Assembly (NCBI RefSeq): GCF_014196615.1
Contig: NZ_JACIDY010000001.1
Location: 496,001-560,000, forward strand
Direction of reading: 5' to 3'
Length of the DNA stretch: 64,000 bases
Source of the DNA: Novosphingobium fluoreni
GTDB taxonomy: Bacteria; Pseudomonadota; Alphaproteobacteria; Sphingomonadales; Sphingomonadaceae
Part shown: positions 8,458 to 18,728 of the stretch, in pieces
How positions within the stretch are numbered: position 1 is the stretch's first letter
Layout of the letters: each line of letters starts with the position of its first letter
Program-made: the position numbers and the translations under genes
Notes under the pieces: model-generated
The model's input: the letters and a program-made list of their open reading frames with translations, nothing else
The model's database searches: none
What the model was told of the DNA's origin: nothing

Positions 8458-9564
8458 ATGACAGTGGATCACGCAGCAAACGGCCAGGAAGCGCTCTCGC
8501 GCATCGCCGCCGCGACCGACCTCGATACGCTAGAGGGCTTGCGTGTGTCCCTTCTTGGCAAGCAGGGCAGCATTTCCGCCCTGCTCAAGACCCTGGGCGC
8601 GATGAGCCCGGATGAACGCAAGGTGGAAGGGCCCAAGATCCACGCCCTGCGCGAAAGCGTGACCGAGGCTTTGGCCGGACGCAAGGCCGCGCTGGAGAAC
8701 GCGGCGCTGGAAGAGCAGCTTGCCGCTCAGACGATCGACCTCACGCTCCCGGCCCCGGAAAGCCCGCGCGGTTCGATCCATCCGATCTCGCAAGTGATGG
8801 ACGAGCTGGCGGAAATCTTCGCCGACATGGGCTTCGCCGTCGCCACCGGGCCCGAGATCGAGGACGACTGGCACAATTTCACCGCGCTCAACATGCCCGA
8901 GAGCCACCCCGCGCGGGCGATGCATGACACGTTCTACTTCCCGGATCGCGATGCCGAGAACCGCGAGATGCTGCTGCGCACGCACACATCGCCGGTGCAG
9001 ATCCGCGCCATGATCGACGTTGTTCGAGAAAGTCCGGGGGGCGCGCCGCTGCGCGTGATCGCGCCGGGGCGGGTCTATCGGTCGGACAGCGACGCAACGC
9101 ACACGCCGATGTTCCACCAGATCGAAGGCCTCGTCATCGACAAGGGCATTCACCTTGGCCATCTGAAGTGGACGCTGGAAACCTTTCTCAAGGCCTTTTT
9201 CGAACGCGAGGACATCGTCCTGCGCCTGCGACCCAGCTACTTTCCCTTCACCGAACCTTCGGTCGAAGTCGACGTGGGCTACACGATTGTAAACGGAAAG
9301 CGCGTGGTCGGCGGGTCCGAAGGTTGGATGGAGGTGCTGGGCTCCGGCATGGTCAACCGCAAGGTGATCGCAGCGGGCGGGCTCGACCCCGACGAGTGGC
9401 AGGGCTTTGCTTTCGGCACCGGTGTCGACCGGCTCGCCATGCTGAAATACGGCATGGACGATCTGCGCGCCTTCTTCGACGGCGATGTCCGCTGGCTTTC
9501 GCATTATGGCTTCTCCGCGCTCGACGTACCGACCTTGTCGGGCGGCGTCGGCACGGCTGCTTGA
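8458..9564 (+). CDS. pheS: Phenylalanyl-tRNA synthetase alpha subunit
   Basis: This catalytic subunit of the heterotetrameric enzyme charges tRNA-Phe in the cytoplasm. The 368-residue product has an N-terminal coiled-coil (about residues 1-85). A class II synthetase core follows with [10 protein letters not shown], the TSPVQIRAM segment, motif 2 around [20 protein letters not shown] and motif 3 [13 protein letters not shown]. The ATG at 8458 is preferred because AAGG sits seven bases ahead and upstream in-frame residues are Arg-rich and unlike the family. pheT begins eight bases after the stop, so the two are co-translated. Confidence 0.96.
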   Translation: MTVDHAANGQEALSRIAAATDLDTLEGLRVSLLGKQGSISALLKTLGAMSPDERKVEGPKIHALRESVTEALAGRKAALENAALEEQLAAQTIDLTLPAPESPRGSIHPISQVMDELAEIFADMGFAVATGPEIEDDWHNFTALNMPESHPARAMHDTFYFPDRDAENREMLLRTHTSPVQIRAMIDVVRESPGGAPLRVIAPGRVYRSDSDATHTPMFHQIEGLVIDKGIHLGHLKWTLETFLKAFFEREDIVLRLRPSYFPFTEPSVEVDVGYTIVNGKRVVGGSEGWMEVLGSGMVNRKVIAAGGLDPDEWQGFAFGTGVDRLAMLKYGMDDLRAFFDGDVRWLSHYGFSALDVPTLSGGVGTAA

Positions 9565-9571
9565 GGTTCCC

Positions 9572-11980
9572 ATGAAGTTCTCGCTCTCCTGGCTGCGCCG
9601 CTATCTCGACACCGACGCCTCGGTGGACGCCATCTGCGATGCACTGAATGCCATCGGCCTCGAAGTGGAAGGCGTGGAAGACCCCGCCGCCAAGCTATCG
9701 GGCTTTCGCGTGGCCAAAGTGCTGACCGCCGCTCGCCATCCGGATGCGGACAAATTGCAGGTTTTGACGGTCGATACCGGACAGGGGGAGCCGCTGCAGG
9801 TCGTCTGCGGTGCGCCCAACGCGCGCGCGGGTCTCGTCGGCGTGCTGGGCCTGCCGGGCGCGGTGGTGCCGGCCAATGGCATGCAGCTGAAGAAGTCCGC
9901 GATCCGTGGCGTCGAATCGAACGGCATGATGTGCTCCACGCGAGAGCTGGAGCTGGGCGAGGATCACGACGGCATCATCGAACTACCCGCCGACGCGCCG
10001 ATCGGCACGCCGTTCGCGGACTATCGCGGTGTCGACCCCGTGATCGAAGTGGCGATCACGCCCAATCGGCCCGATTGCATGGGCGTCTATGGCATCGCCC
10101 GCGATCTGGCCGCCAAGAAACTGGGTGAGCTGAAGCCGGTGGCCGAAGCGCACCTTGAAACGCCTTTCGCCTGCCCGGTGGAAATCCGCACCGACGATCC
10201 GCAAGGCTGCCCCGCATTCTACGGCCGCGTCATCAGGGGCGTGCGCAACGGCCCCTCGCCGCAGTGGCTGCAGGATCTGCTGCAATCCGCCGGTCAGCGC
10301 CCGATATCGGCGCTGGTGGACGCCACCAACTACATCATGCTCAGCTACGGCCGCCCTGCGCATGCCTATGATCTGGCGAAGCTGACCGGCGCTGTCGTCG
10401 CCCGCCGTGCGGTGGATGGTGAGCAGGTGACGGCGTTGAACGGCAAGACGTACGCCCTCGATTCCGAGATGACCGTGATCGCCGATCAGGCGGGTGTGCA
10501 CGACATCGCCGGGATCATGGGTGGCGAGCATTCCGGCTGCGAGGATACGACCACCGACGTCCTGTTGGAGATCGCCTATTTCGATCCGGCGCGGATCGCC
10601 CGCACCGGGCGCAAGCTGAACCTGACATCAGATGCGCGCGGCCGCTTCGAACGCGGCATCGACCCCGGTTTCCTGGACAAGGGGCTGGAACTGCTGACCG
10701 CGCTGATCCTGGAGCTTTGCGGCGGCGAGCCATCGGAAGTGGTGCGCGCCGGCGCTGCGCCTACCACGCCCAAGACGGTCCACTTCGACCCGGCGCTGAC
10801 CGAGAAACTGGGCGGCGTCACCGTTTCGCCCCAGCGCCAGCAGGCGATCCTGGAAAGCTTGGGCTTCGGCGTCGTTGCCGAAGAGGCCGGGTTCGATAAG
10901 GCGTGGATCGTCACCGTGCCCGGCTGGCGTCCCGATATCGACGGCGCGCCCGATCTGGTCGAAGAAGTGGTGCGCATCCATGGTCTGGACGAGGTGAAGA
11001 GCGTACCGCTGCCGCGCGAGGATGGCGTGGCGCGGCCCACCGCGACTTCCGCCCAAAGGCTGGAACGCCGCGTCCGCCGTGCCGCCGCCGCGCGGGGCCT
11101 GCAAGAGGCTGTCACCTGGTCGTTCCTGCCCACGCCCGAGGCCGCGCACTTTGCCGATGGCCCGGTGTGGACGCTGGCCAATCCGATCAGCGAGGACATG
11201 AAGGCCATGCGCCCCTCGCTCTTGCCGGGCCTGCTTTCCGCCGCCCGCCGCAACCTCGATCGCGGGGCGGGCAGCCTGCGTCTGTTCGAGCTGGGCCGCC
11301 GCTATCTGCGCGGCGATGCTGGGGCGAGCGACGAGCGGCTGACGCTGGGTCTAGTTCTGGCTGGCGAAAAAGCGCCGCGTGGCTGGTCCAGTGGCAAAGC
11401 CGTTCCTTTCGATGCCTTTGATGCCAAGGCCGAAGCCATGGCCCTGTTGGCTGACGCTGGCGCCCCGACCGACAAGCTGCAGGTGATGGGCGATGCCGGG
11501 CCGCAGTTCCACCCCGGCCAGTCGGGCACGCTACGGCTTGGGCCCAAGACGGTGCTGGCGCGCTTCGGCATGCTTCATCCGGCCACCGCCAAGCTGTTCG
11601 ACATCGACGGGCCGGTGGCGTTGGCCGAGGTGTTCCTGGATGCGATCCCTGCGCGCAAGGCGGCGAGCGGCTTCGCCCGCGTAGCCTATGCGCCGCCCGC
11701 ATTGCAGGCCGTGTCGCGGGACTTCGCGTTCCTGGTGCCTGCCACCCTGCCTGCCGGTGATCTGGTGCGCGTGGTGCAGGGGGCGGACAAGGCCAACATC
11801 GTGGCCGCGCGCCTGTTCGACGATTTCCGCGGGGCGGGTGTGCCGGAGGGGCAGAAGTCGCTGGCGGTGGAAGTGACGCTGCAACCCGGCGACAAAAGCT
11901 ATGGCGAGGCCGATCTGAAAGCCATCGCCGACAAGGTGACCGCCGCCGCCGCCAAGCTCGGCGCGACATTGCGGGGATAG
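9572..11980 (+). CDS. pheT: Phenylalanyl-tRNA synthetase beta subunit
   Basis: The beta subunit contributes tRNA binding and editing of mischarged Tyr-tRNA. The 802-residue protein is full length. It starts MKFSLSWLRRYL and has a tRNA-binding domain near residues 40-150, the B3/B4 editing region, the B5 domain, a catalytic-like core (about 475-690) and a C-terminal anticodon-binding ferredoxin fold (about 705-800, with SRDFAFLVP). The start is set by GAGG just ahead of the ATG and by its position right after pheS. The epimerase gene follows after 4 bp, probably in the same transcript. Confidence 0.96.
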   Translation: MKFSLSWLRRYLDTDASVDAICDALNAIGLEVEGVEDPAAKLSGFRVAKVLTAARHPDADKLQVLTVDTGQGEPLQVVCGAPNARAGLVGVLGLPGAVVPANGMQLKKSAIRGVESNGMMCSTRELELGEDHDGIIELPADAPIGTPFADYRGVDPVIEVAITPNRPDCMGVYGIARDLAAKKLGELKPVAEAHLETPFACPVEIRTDDPQGCPAFYGRVIRGVRNGPSPQWLQDLLQSAGQRPISALVDATNYIMLSYGRPAHAYDLAKLTGAVVARRAVDGEQVTALNGKTYALDSEMTVIADQAGVHDIAGIMGGEHSGCEDTTTDVLLEIAYFDPARIARTGRKLNLTSDARGRFERGIDPGFLDKGLELLTALILELCGGEPSEVVRAGAAPTTPKTVHFDPALTEKLGGVTVSPQRQQAILESLGFGVVAEEAGFDKAWIVTVPGWRPDIDGAPDLVEEVVRIHGLDEVKSVPLPREDGVARPTATSAQRLERRVRRAAAARGLQEAVTWSFLPTPEAAHFADGPVWTLANPISEDMKAMRPSLLPGLLSAARRNLDRGAGSLRLFELGRRYLRGDAGASDERLTLGLVLAGEKAPRGWSSGKAVPFDAFDAKAEAMALLADAGAPTDKLQVMGDAGPQFHPGQSGTLRLGPKTVLARFGMLHPATAKLFDIDGPVALAEVFLDAIPARKAASGFARVAYAPPALQAVSRDFAFLVPATLPAGDLVRVVQGADKANIVAARLFDDFRGAGVPEGQKSLAVEVTLQPGDKSYGEADLKAIADKVTAAAAKLGATLRG

Positions 11981-11984
11981 GGCC

Positions 11985-12869
11985 ATGGTGCAGCTCGTCA
12001 CGATCACTTCGGGCGAGCTGACCGCCCGCATAAACCCGCTTGGCGCGGAGCTTTGGTCGCTGACCGATGCGGCGGGGCGCGAATACATGACCGACGCCGA
12101 TCCGGCCTTTTGGACCGGTCACGCGCCGATCCTGTTCCCGGTCATCGGCATGCTGCGCGAAGGGCGCTACCGGCTGGACGGTGAGACGTATGCGCTGTCC
12201 AAGCATGGGTTCGCCCGCCAGTCTGTGTTCGACTTGGTGGACAGCGGCACAAACTTTGCCCGCTTCCGCCTGATCGACACGGCGGAAACGCGCGAGGTCT
12301 ATCCATTTCGCTTCAACCTGGACATCACGTTTCGGCTGGACGCCTCGACATTGCAGGTCATGGCCGAGGTGACGAACGCAGGCGATGCGGCGATGCCGTT
12401 CAGCTTTGGCTATCACCCGGCTTTTGCCTGGCCGCTTCCCGGCGGCGCGGCGAAGGCGGACCATCGCGTGGTTTTCGAACACGCCGAGCCCCAGCCCATC
12501 CGCCGCATCGATCCGCCCAGCGGCCTGCTGCTGCCCGAGACGTTCGACACGCCGGTCACCGGTGATACGCTTGTTCCCGATGCGGCTTTGTTCGAGGCCG
12601 ATGCGCTGATCTGGGATCACATCGCCAGTCGCGCGGTTCGCTATGGCGCGCCGGGTGGGGCTTGGCTGACCGTCCGCTTTCCGGACACGCCGATGCTGGG
12701 GATTTGGCAGAAGCCCGGCGCGGCGTATCTGTGCATCGAACCGTGGCAGGGCATCGCCGATCCGGTCGGCTTCGCGGGCGATTTCCGGGACAAACCCGGT
12801 GTGGTCTCGCTGGAGCCAAGCGAGGCAAAGCGCTTTCGCATGGACGTGCAGGTCGACCCCGCCCCATGA
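11985..12869 (+). CDS. Aldose 1-epimerase family protein (LacX-like)
   Basis: This 294-residue beta-sandwich protein of the galactose mutarotase superfamily interconverts or binds anomers of aldoses or phosphosugars. Visible signatures are INPLGAELWSLTDAAGREY at the start, HAPILFPVIGML, LSKHGFARQS with a probable catalytic His, FGYHPAF and the C-terminal CIEPWQGIADP, where the Glu is the expected catalytic base. Divergence within the family prevents naming the substrate. It begins 4 bp after pheT, which suggests read-through. A palindromic repeat follows the stop. Confidence 0.85.
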   Translation: MVQLVTITSGELTARINPLGAELWSLTDAAGREYMTDADPAFWTGHAPILFPVIGMLREGRYRLDGETYALSKHGFARQSVFDLVDSGTNFARFRLIDTAETREVYPFRFNLDITFRLDASTLQVMAEVTNAGDAAMPFSFGYHPAFAWPLPGGAAKADHRVVFEHAEPQPIRRIDPPSGLLLPETFDTPVTGDTLVPDAALFEADALIWDHIASRAVRYGAPGGAWLTVRFPDTPMLGIWQKPGAAYLCIEPWQGIADPVGFAGDFRDKPGVVSLEPSEAKRFRMDVQVDPAP

Positions 12870-12878
12870 ACAGGCCTC

Positions 12879-12918
12879 CGCTCGTATCTCGACTTCGCTC
12901 GATGCGAACGGGTATGGC
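12879..12918. repeat. Dispersed sphingomonad-type palindrome, copy 1
   Basis: It contains TCTCGACTTCGCTCGA followed by TGCGAACGGG, an imperfect hairpin built on the same core as 15329-15364 and 20991-21020. It lies between two tandem genes. Confidence 0.6.
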
Positions 12919-12951
12919 GTGTGCCAGCACGTATAATCGCAGGAGCCAGCC

Positions 12952-13695
12952 ATGAAGACCGTCCTTGTCACCGGTGCCACTTCGGGCATTGGCGAGGCCT
13001 GCGCGCGCGCCTTTGCCGGGGCAGGCTGGCGGGTGATCGGCACCGGGCGCCGGGTGGAGCGGCTTGAGGCGCTGAAGGGCGTGCTGGGCGATGCCTTCCA
13101 TCCTTGCGCCTATGACGTTCGCGATGAAGAGGCCCGCGACGCCGCGCTGGCCGCTCTGCCGCAGGAGTTCCGCGCGATCGACTGCCTGGTGAACAATGCC
13201 GGACTGGCGCTCGGCACCCAGAAGGCGCAGGAGGCCGATCTCAATGCCTGGCGCACGATGATCGACACCAATGTCACCGCGCTGGCTTCGTTGACGCACA
13301 AGCTGTTGCCCGGCCTGATCGAGCGCAAGGGCGCGGTGATCATGATCTCATCCGTCGCCGCGACGTATCCCTATGCGGGCGGCAACGTCTATGGCGGCAC
13401 CAAGGCGTTCGTCCGCCAGTTCGCGCTGGGCCTGCGCTCCGACCTGGCGGGCACCGGCGTTCGCGTCTGCTCGATCGAGCCGGGCATGGTCGAGACGGAG
13501 TTCACGCTTGTGCGGACCGGCAGCCAGGAAGCCTCGGACAAGATGTATGGCGGCGCCCATCCCATGACGGGGGAGGATATCGCGCAAACCGTGCTGTGGG
13601 TCGCCAGCCTTCCGCCCCATCTCAATATCAATTCGCTGGAATTGATGCCGGTCAGCCAGTCTTTCGCCGGATTCCACGTGGCGCGGGAAGGCTAA
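12952..13695 (+). CDS. SDR-family NAD(P)-dependent oxidoreductase (YdfG-like)
   Basis: This short-chain dehydrogenase has 247 residues, typical for the family. The dinucleotide-binding motif TGATSGIGEA is at residues 7-16, the NNAG motif near residue 82, the catalytic Ser in ISSVAATYPY near 132, and the YGGTKAF Tyr/Lys pair near 146-150. A basic GRRVERLE after beta2 favours NADP(H). Overall it resembles the YdfG group, which oxidises 3-hydroxy acids such as L-allo-threonine and reduces malonic semialdehyde, but the substrate here is not proven. AGGAGCC precedes the ATG. Confidence 0.88.
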   Translation: MKTVLVTGATSGIGEACARAFAGAGWRVIGTGRRVERLEALKGVLGDAFHPCAYDVRDEEARDAALAALPQEFRAIDCLVNNAGLALGTQKAQEADLNAWRTMIDTNVTALASLTHKLLPGLIERKGAVIMISSVAATYPYAGGNVYGGTKAFVRQFALGLRSDLAGTGVRVCSIEPGMVETEFTLVRTGSQEASDKMYGGAHPMTGEDIAQTVLWVASLPPHLNINSLELMPVSQSFAGFHVAREG

Positions 13696-13777
13696 GGCCC
13701 ATTCTCACGACCGGAGGCGCGCGGAGACAAGCCGCTCCGGTTGCAGCGGCCTTCAAGCGCCCCTAAAGGCGCAAGCC

Positions 13778-15307
13778 ATGAGTTCCCATGCATCGCGGCG
13801 CACTTTCGCCATCATTTCCCACCCGGACGCGGGCAAGACCACGCTAACCGAGAAGCTGCTGCTGCAAGGCGGCGCTATCCACTTGGCCGGACAGGTCAAG
13901 GCGCGGGGCGCGGCGCGGCGGGCCCGGTCGGACTGGATGAAGATCGAGCAGCAGCGCGGCATCTCCGTGACCAGCTCTGTCATGACGTTCGAGCGGGAGG
14001 GCATCACCTTCAACCTGCTCGATACCCCGGGCCACGAGGACTTCTCGGAAGACACCTATCGCACGCTGACCGCGGTCGATTCCGCGATCATGGTGATCGA
14101 TGCGGCCAAGGGCATTGAGCCACAGACGCGCAAGCTGTTCGAGGTGTGCCGCCTGCGCTCGGTGCCGATCATCACCTTCATCAACAAGGTGGACCGAGAG
14201 GGCCGCGCCTGCTTCGACCTGATGGACGAAGTGGCCGACATGCTGGCGCTGGACGTCTGCCCGATGTCCTGGCCGGTGGGCATGGGCGGCGTGTTCCAGG
14301 GCATCTACGATATCGAAACCGGCCGCGTCAGCCGTCCCGAAGGCCCCAGCAAGGAATTCCTGGGCCATGTGGACGAAAACGTCACGCTGCCTGAGGACGT
14401 CGCCGACGAGATGGAGCTGGCGCGCGGCGGCTATCCTGAATTCGATGTTGAAGCCTATCGCGGCGGTGACCTGACGCCGGTCTATTTCGGCTCCGCGCTC
14501 AAGAACTTCGGCGTTGCCGAGCTGATCGATGCGATTGCCCGCTATGCCCCGCCGCCGCGTCCGCAGCCCAGCGAACAGGGCACGATCCTTCCCGAAAAGG
14601 ACGAGGTGACGGGCTTCATCTTCAAGGTGCAGGCCAACATGGACCCGATGCACCGTGACCGGATCGCCTTCATGCGGCTGGTCTCAGGCACGTTCAAGCG
14701 CGGCATGAAGCTGACGCCATCCGGCCTTGGCAAGCCGATCGCGGTCCACTCGCCCATCCTGTTTTTCGCGCAGGATCGTGAAATCGCCGACAGCGCCGAA
14801 CCGGGCGATATCATCGGCATTCCCAACCACGGCACCTTGCGGGTGGGTGATACCCTGTCCGAGCGTAACGACGTGCGCTTCACCGGCTTGCCCAACTTCG
14901 CGCCGGAAATCCTGCGGCGCGTTCAGCTGAAGGACCCGACCAAGACCAAGCAGCTGCGCAAGGCGCTGGACGACTTGTCGGAAGAGGGCGTGATCCAGGT
15001 GTTCTACCCGGAAATCGGCTCGCAGTGGATCGTGGGCGTGGTGGGGCAGCTGCAGCTGGAGGTGCTGATCTCGCGCCTGGAAGCGGAATACAAGGTGGAG
15101 GCGATGCTGGAGCCTGCGCCGTTCGATACCGCTCGCTGGCTGAAAGGCACGGATGCCGCGCTCAAGAACTTCTCGGATTTCAACAAGATGAACCTCGCGC
15201 GCGATCGCGATGGCGATCCGGTGTTCATGGCCCGCTCGGCCTGGGACGTAAGCTATCAGCAGGAGCGCAATCCCGACCTGGCATTCAGCGCGACCAAGGA
15301 GCGATAG
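13778..15307 (+). CDS. prfC: Peptide chain release factor 3
   Basis: RF3 is a translational GTPase that recycles RF1/RF2 from the ribosome after peptide release. The 509-residue protein has the P-loop HPDAGKTT at residues 15-22, switch region RGISVTSSVM, DTPGHEDF from residue 82 and NKVD at 136-139. EF-Tu-like domain 2 and the RF3 C-terminal domain (FYPEIGSQWIVGVVGQLQLEVL) follow. The start MSSHASRR is preceded by a modest AAGGCGC. A strong hairpin repeat after the stop at 15329 probably ends the transcript and separates it from the convergent small gene. Confidence 0.95.
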   Translation: MSSHASRRTFAIISHPDAGKTTLTEKLLLQGGAIHLAGQVKARGAARRARSDWMKIEQQRGISVTSSVMTFEREGITFNLLDTPGHEDFSEDTYRTLTAVDSAIMVIDAAKGIEPQTRKLFEVCRLRSVPIITFINKVDREGRACFDLMDEVADMLALDVCPMSWPVGMGGVFQGIYDIETGRVSRPEGPSKEFLGHVDENVTLPEDVADEMELARGGYPEFDVEAYRGGDLTPVYFGSALKNFGVAELIDAIARYAPPPRPQPSEQGTILPEKDEVTGFIFKVQANMDPMHRDRIAFMRLVSGTFKRGMKLTPSGLGKPIAVHSPILFFAQDREIADSAEPGDIIGIPNHGTLRVGDTLSERNDVRFTGLPNFAPEILRRVQLKDPTKTKQLRKALDDLSEEGVIQVFYPEIGSQWIVGVVGQLQLEVLISRLEAEYKVEAMLEPAPFDTARWLKGTDAALKNFSDFNKMNLARDRDGDPVFMARSAWDVSYQQERNPDLAFSATKER

Positions 15308-15328
15308 GGCTCACTACCTCAACGCCCT

Positions 15329-15364
15329 CCCGTTCGTGTTTCGACTTCGCTCGACACGAACGGG
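15329..15364. repeat. Dispersed palindrome, copy 2 (likely bidirectional terminator)
   Basis: CCCGTTCGTGTTTCGA pairs with TCGACACGAACGGG around the loop CTTCGC with one bulged T, making a 14-bp stem. It sits exactly between the convergent prfC and the gene at 15366, whose stop is two bases away. Confidence 0.8.
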
Positions 15365-15365
15365 G

Positions 15366-15917
15366 TTAGGCTGGTGCATCCAGCGCGGGCGAAGTCTCCC
15401 ACGGCTGCGGTTCCGCCGGTGCACCCCCCTGCATCTCACCCCCTTGCATCTCACCAAGGCATTGGGATCGCGCCGCATCCCGGTCCGACACCAGGCGATT
15501 GCTGATGGACAGCGGCAAGGCGCAGCCCCGCTCCGGCTCGACCGGGTAATTGCGCTCGCAACCGGCGCGGGTGCTGAAAAGGTTGTCGGCGCAATCTTCG
15601 AAGGCGGCGATCTGGCGCGCATGTTGTGCGCGGCAGGCGGCGGTCCAGCGGGCCTGGTATGTCGTTGCGGCGGTGGCGACACAGGTCTGGTAGCGCTGCC
15701 GGGCCGCTTCTCGTGCCTGCAATTCGGCACGGCGCGCCTGCTCGATCTGGAGCGACCGGTCGACCGCGCGTTCCTGTCGGTCGGCGCTGCTGCTGACGGT
15801 TTCGTGGATCGCCTGCGCCGGCAGGAAGATGCCGAAGTAATAGCCCACGCCCGCCCCGGCCAGCAGCGCTCCGGCCGCCAGGCTCAGCTTCAGGACGGTA
15901 TCGGCGCGGGTCGCCAT
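15366..15917 (-). CDS. Single-pass membrane protein with Cys-rich soluble domain, unknown
   Basis: This protein of 183 residues is not recognised. One hydrophobic helix (LSLAAGALLAGAGVGYYFGIF, residues about 11-31) is followed by a predicted periplasmic part that begins as a charged coiled coil rich in Arg, Glu and Ala. It contains six spaced Cys residues (QTCVAT, AACRAQ, EDCADN, AGCERN, RGCALP, SQCLGE), enough for three disulfides. A tandem GEMQG repeat lies near the C-terminus, encoded by a short DNA duplication. The ATG at 15917 lies just five bases after the purD stop, so it is the second gene of a purD operon. Confidence 0.6.
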   Translation of the reverse strand: MATRADTVLKLSLAAGALLAGAGVGYYFGIFLPAQAIHETVSSSADRQERAVDRSLQIEQARRAELQAREAARQRYQTCVATAATTYQARWTAACRAQHARQIAAFEDCADNLFSTRAGCERNYPVEPERGCALPLSISNRLVSDRDAARSQCLGEMQGGEMQGGAPAEPQPWETSPALDAPA

Positions 15918-15922
15918 GCCGC

Positions 15923-17203
15923 TCAATCCTGCTCGCGCGCCACTTCGCGCCAGCCGATGTCGCGGCGGCAGAAGCCTGAAGGAAAGTCGATCGCGTCGAC
16001 CGCCTCGTAAGCCCGCGCCTGCGCCTCGGCCACGGTTCGGCCGGTGCCGGTGACGTTCAGCACGCGCCCGCCGTTGGCCGTCAGCACGCCATCGATGCCC
16101 AGCGTGGTGCCCGCGTGGAACACTTTGGCGCCGTTGGCCTGCGCGGCGGGAATACCGTCGATCCGGCCCCCTTTCTCGGGTGTCTCGGGATAACCGTTGG
16201 CGGCCATCACCACGGTCAGGGCCACGTCCTTGGCGAAGCGCGGCGGCTGGATCGCGCCCAGCCGATTCTGCGCGCAGGCTAGCAGCAGTTCGACCAGATC
16301 GCTTTCCAGCCGCATCATCAGCACCTGGCATTCGGGATCGCCGAAGCGGCAGTTGTATTCGATCAGCTTGGGGCCCTCACGCGTCAGCATCAGCCCGGCG
16401 TAGAGCACGCCGGAATAGGCCGAACCCTCGTTCGCCATCGCCCTGACCGTGGGCGTGAGGATGCGGGCCATCGCCTCGCCCTGCAACGCCGGCGTGAGAA
16501 CCGGGGCGGGGCTGTAGGCGCCCATGCCGCCCGTATTGGGGCCGGTGTCCCCTTCGCCCAAGCGCTTGTGGTCCTGCGCGGAGCCGAACGGGACGATGGT
16601 GCTGCCATCGGTCAGCGCGAAGAAGCTGGCTTCCTCACCCTCAAGGAACTCTTCGATCACCGCTTCCGCGCCGGCCTCGCCAAAGCGACCGGAGAAGATC
16701 TCCCGCACCGCCTCTTGTGCTTCGGCCATCGTCATGGCGACGGTGACGCCTTTTCCTGCCGCCAGGCCATCGGCCTTGATCACCACGGGCGCGCCGAAGC
16801 CGTCCAGTGCCGAAAGGCCGTCCGCCTGGTTGGTGACGCGCACATAGGCGGCGGTGGGGATGCCGGCCCGCTCGCACAGATCCTTGGTGAAGCCCTTGGA
16901 GCCCTCAAGACGTGCCGCCCCCCGGCTGGGCCCGAACACGGACAGCCCCGCCCCGCGCAGCGAATCGGCCAGGCCATCCACCAGCGGCGCCTCGGGGCCG
17001 ATCACGACAAGCCCGATTGCCTGCGCCTCGCAAAAGGCGATGACGGCGGCGTGATCGGTCACGTCGAGGGCGACGCAATCGGCGTGTTCGGCTATGCCCG
17101 GATTGCCCGGCGCGGCATGGAGCGCGCCACACAGCGGGGATTGCGCCAGCTTCCAGGCCAGCGCATGTTCACGGCCCCCCGAGCCTAGCAGAAGGATGTT
17201 CAT
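15923..17203 (-). CDS. purD: Phosphoribosylamine-glycine ligase (GAR synthetase)
   Basis: This is the second step of de novo purine synthesis: it joins glycine to phosphoribosylamine with ATP. The 426-residue ATP-grasp enzyme begins [19 protein letters not shown] and has the N-domain signature [13 protein letters not shown]-grasp lysines in [17 protein letters not shown], and the diagnostic [20 protein letters not shown] and [10 protein letters not shown]. Its ATG at 17203 overlaps the ATG of divergent xseA by two bases (the word CATG), so each promoter must lie in the other gene's coding region or no conventional leader exists. The small membrane protein gene follows. Confidence 0.96.
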   Translation of the reverse strand: MNILLLGSGGREHALAWKLAQSPLCGALHAAPGNPGIAEHADCVALDVTDHAAVIAFCEAQAIGLVVIGPEAPLVDGLADSLRGAGLSVFGPSRGAARLEGSKGFTKDLCERAGIPTAAYVRVTNQADGLSALDGFGAPVVIKADGLAAGKGVTVAMTMAEAQEAVREIFSGRFGEAGAEAVIEEFLEGEEASFFALTDGSTIVPFGSAQDHKRLGEGDTGPNTGGMGAYSPAPVLTPALQGEAMARILTPTVRAMANEGSAYSGVLYAGLMLTREGPKLIEYNCRFGDPECQVLMMRLESDLVELLLACAQNRLGAIQPPRFAKDVALTVVMAANGYPETPEKGGRIDGIPAAQANGAKVFHAGTTLGIDGVLTANGGRVLNVTGTGRTVAEAQARAYEAVDAIDFPSGFCRRDIGWREVAREQD

Positions 17204-18701
17204 GGCGCTGCCTTTCGATGACGAGGACGATGCGATCGACCGGAAAGCGCCGCTCCTAGCCAAGGCCACGCCGGGGGACAACGCCGAGCCACTGTCGATC
17301 AGCGAACTTTCCGCACGGTTGAAGCGGACGGTGGAGGATCGCTTCGGTTTCGTGCGCCTGCGCGGCGAGCTTTCGGGCGTGAAGCGCGCGGCGTCGGGCC
17401 ACCTCTACTGCTGCCTCAAGGATGACAAGGCGGTGATCGACGGGGTGATGTGGAAAGGCGGTGCCCAGCGGCTCGCCTTCCGGCCCGAGGACGGGGTGGA
17501 GGTGATCGCCACCGGCAAGCTGACGACGTACCCCGGTCGCTCCAAGTACCAGATCGTCGTCGAATCGATGGAGATCGCAGGCGAGGGCGCGTTGCTGGCG
17601 TTGCTGGAGAAACTGCGCGCGCGGCTTGCCGCCGAAGGACTGTTCTCGGTCGAGCGCAAGAAGCCGCTGCCGTTCCTGCCTCGGACCATCGGCGTGGTGA
17701 CATCGCCCACCGGCGCGGTGATTCGCGATATCCTGCATCGGCTGGCGGATCGTTTTCCCAGCCGCGTGCTGGTCTGGCCGGTGCTGGTGCAAGGGCAGGG
17801 CGCGGCGGAGCAAGTGGCGGCGGCAGTGCGCGGTTTCTCCGCCATGCCCGCAGTCGGCGCGGTGCCGCGTCCAGACCTTGTGATCGTGGCGCGCGGGGGC
17901 GGCTCGATCGAGGATTTGTGGTCTTTCAACGAAGAGATCGTCGTGCGCGCAGTGGCGGAATGCACGATCCCTATCATCTCGGCGGTGGGGCACGAGACGG
18001 ACACCACCTTGTGCGATCACGCCGCCGACCGCCGCGCACCCACGCCCACCGCTGCGGCCGAGATGGCGGTGCCGGTGCGCGCCGAACTGGCGGCGACGCT
18101 GGCGGACCTCGCCTCGCGCAAGCGGCACTGCGCTTTGCGTCCCGTCAGCCTTGGCCGCGAGCGGCTGGAGGCGCGAGTGCGTCATCTGCCCAAGCCCGAG
18201 GCGCTGCTGGCTGCCAAGGCGCAGCGGTTGGACGAGGCCGGCGAGCGACTGCGTCGCGCGCTGCGCGAGCGAGCAGGCCAGGCCGGGGCGCGGTTGGAGG
18301 CCCAGGGCGCGCGCCTGTCGCTCCCGCTGCTGCGCCACCGGGTGGAGCGGGCGGAGGAGCGGTTGGTCCGCACGGGCCTGACGCCCCTGCTGCTGCAGCG
18401 CCGATTCGAGGCAGCGGCACGCCATTTCGCCCCGGTGGCGCGGGTGTTGCCGCAACTCGACCCCGACAAGCCGCTGCAGCGCGGTTTTGCGCGCGTCACG
18501 GATGTCTCCGGCCAAACCCTCACCAGCAAGGCCTTGGCCGAGCGCGAGACCTCGCTCGTCCTCAAGTTCCGCGACGGTGCGCTTACCGTCACGCCGGGCG
18601 ACGCGCCGATCGATCCACCGCGACCGTCATCGCCGGCCCCGCCTTCCCGCCGCACCGTGCGGTCAAAGGAGGCGCAGCAGCAGCAAGGCGATTTGTTCTG
18701 A
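17202..18701 (+). CDS. xseA: Exodeoxyribonuclease VII large subunit
   Basis: XseA with XseB degrades single-stranded DNA into short acid-soluble oligonucleotides. The 499-residue protein has an N-terminal OB-fold (about residues 25-120, [24 protein letters not shown] region), the catalytic core with [28 protein letters not shown] and [16 protein letters not shown], a long helical arm and a C-terminal segment after [10 protein letters not shown]. The ATG at 17202 is chosen over one six bases upstream because GAAGG then has proper spacing. xseB is not adjacent. Confidence 0.95.
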   Translation: MALPFDDEDDAIDRKAPLLAKATPGDNAEPLSISELSARLKRTVEDRFGFVRLRGELSGVKRAASGHLYCCLKDDKAVIDGVMWKGGAQRLAFRPEDGVEVIATGKLTTYPGRSKYQIVVESMEIAGEGALLALLEKLRARLAAEGLFSVERKKPLPFLPRTIGVVTSPTGAVIRDILHRLADRFPSRVLVWPVLVQGQGAAEQVAAAVRGFSAMPAVGAVPRPDLVIVARGGGSIEDLWSFNEEIVVRAVAECTIPIISAVGHETDTTLCDHAADRRAPTPTAAAEMAVPVRAELAATLADLASRKRHCALRPVSLGRERLEARVRHLPKPEALLAAKAQRLDEAGERLRRALRERAGQAGARLEAQGARLSLPLLRHRVERAEERLVRTGLTPLLLQRRFEAAARHFAPVARVLPQLDPDKPLQRGFARVTDVSGQTLTSKALAERETSLVLKFRDGALTVTPGDAPIDPPRPSSPAPPSRRTVRSKEAQQQQGDLF

Positions 18702-18728
18702 GGAAGGGCTTCTGCTAGTCGCTTGTCC

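Noticed and set aside
15430..15455. Short direct repeat (CATCTCACCCCCT-like twice)
   Set aside because: It is a coding duplication inside the 15366-15917 gene giving GEMQG twice, too short for a CRISPR or satellite.
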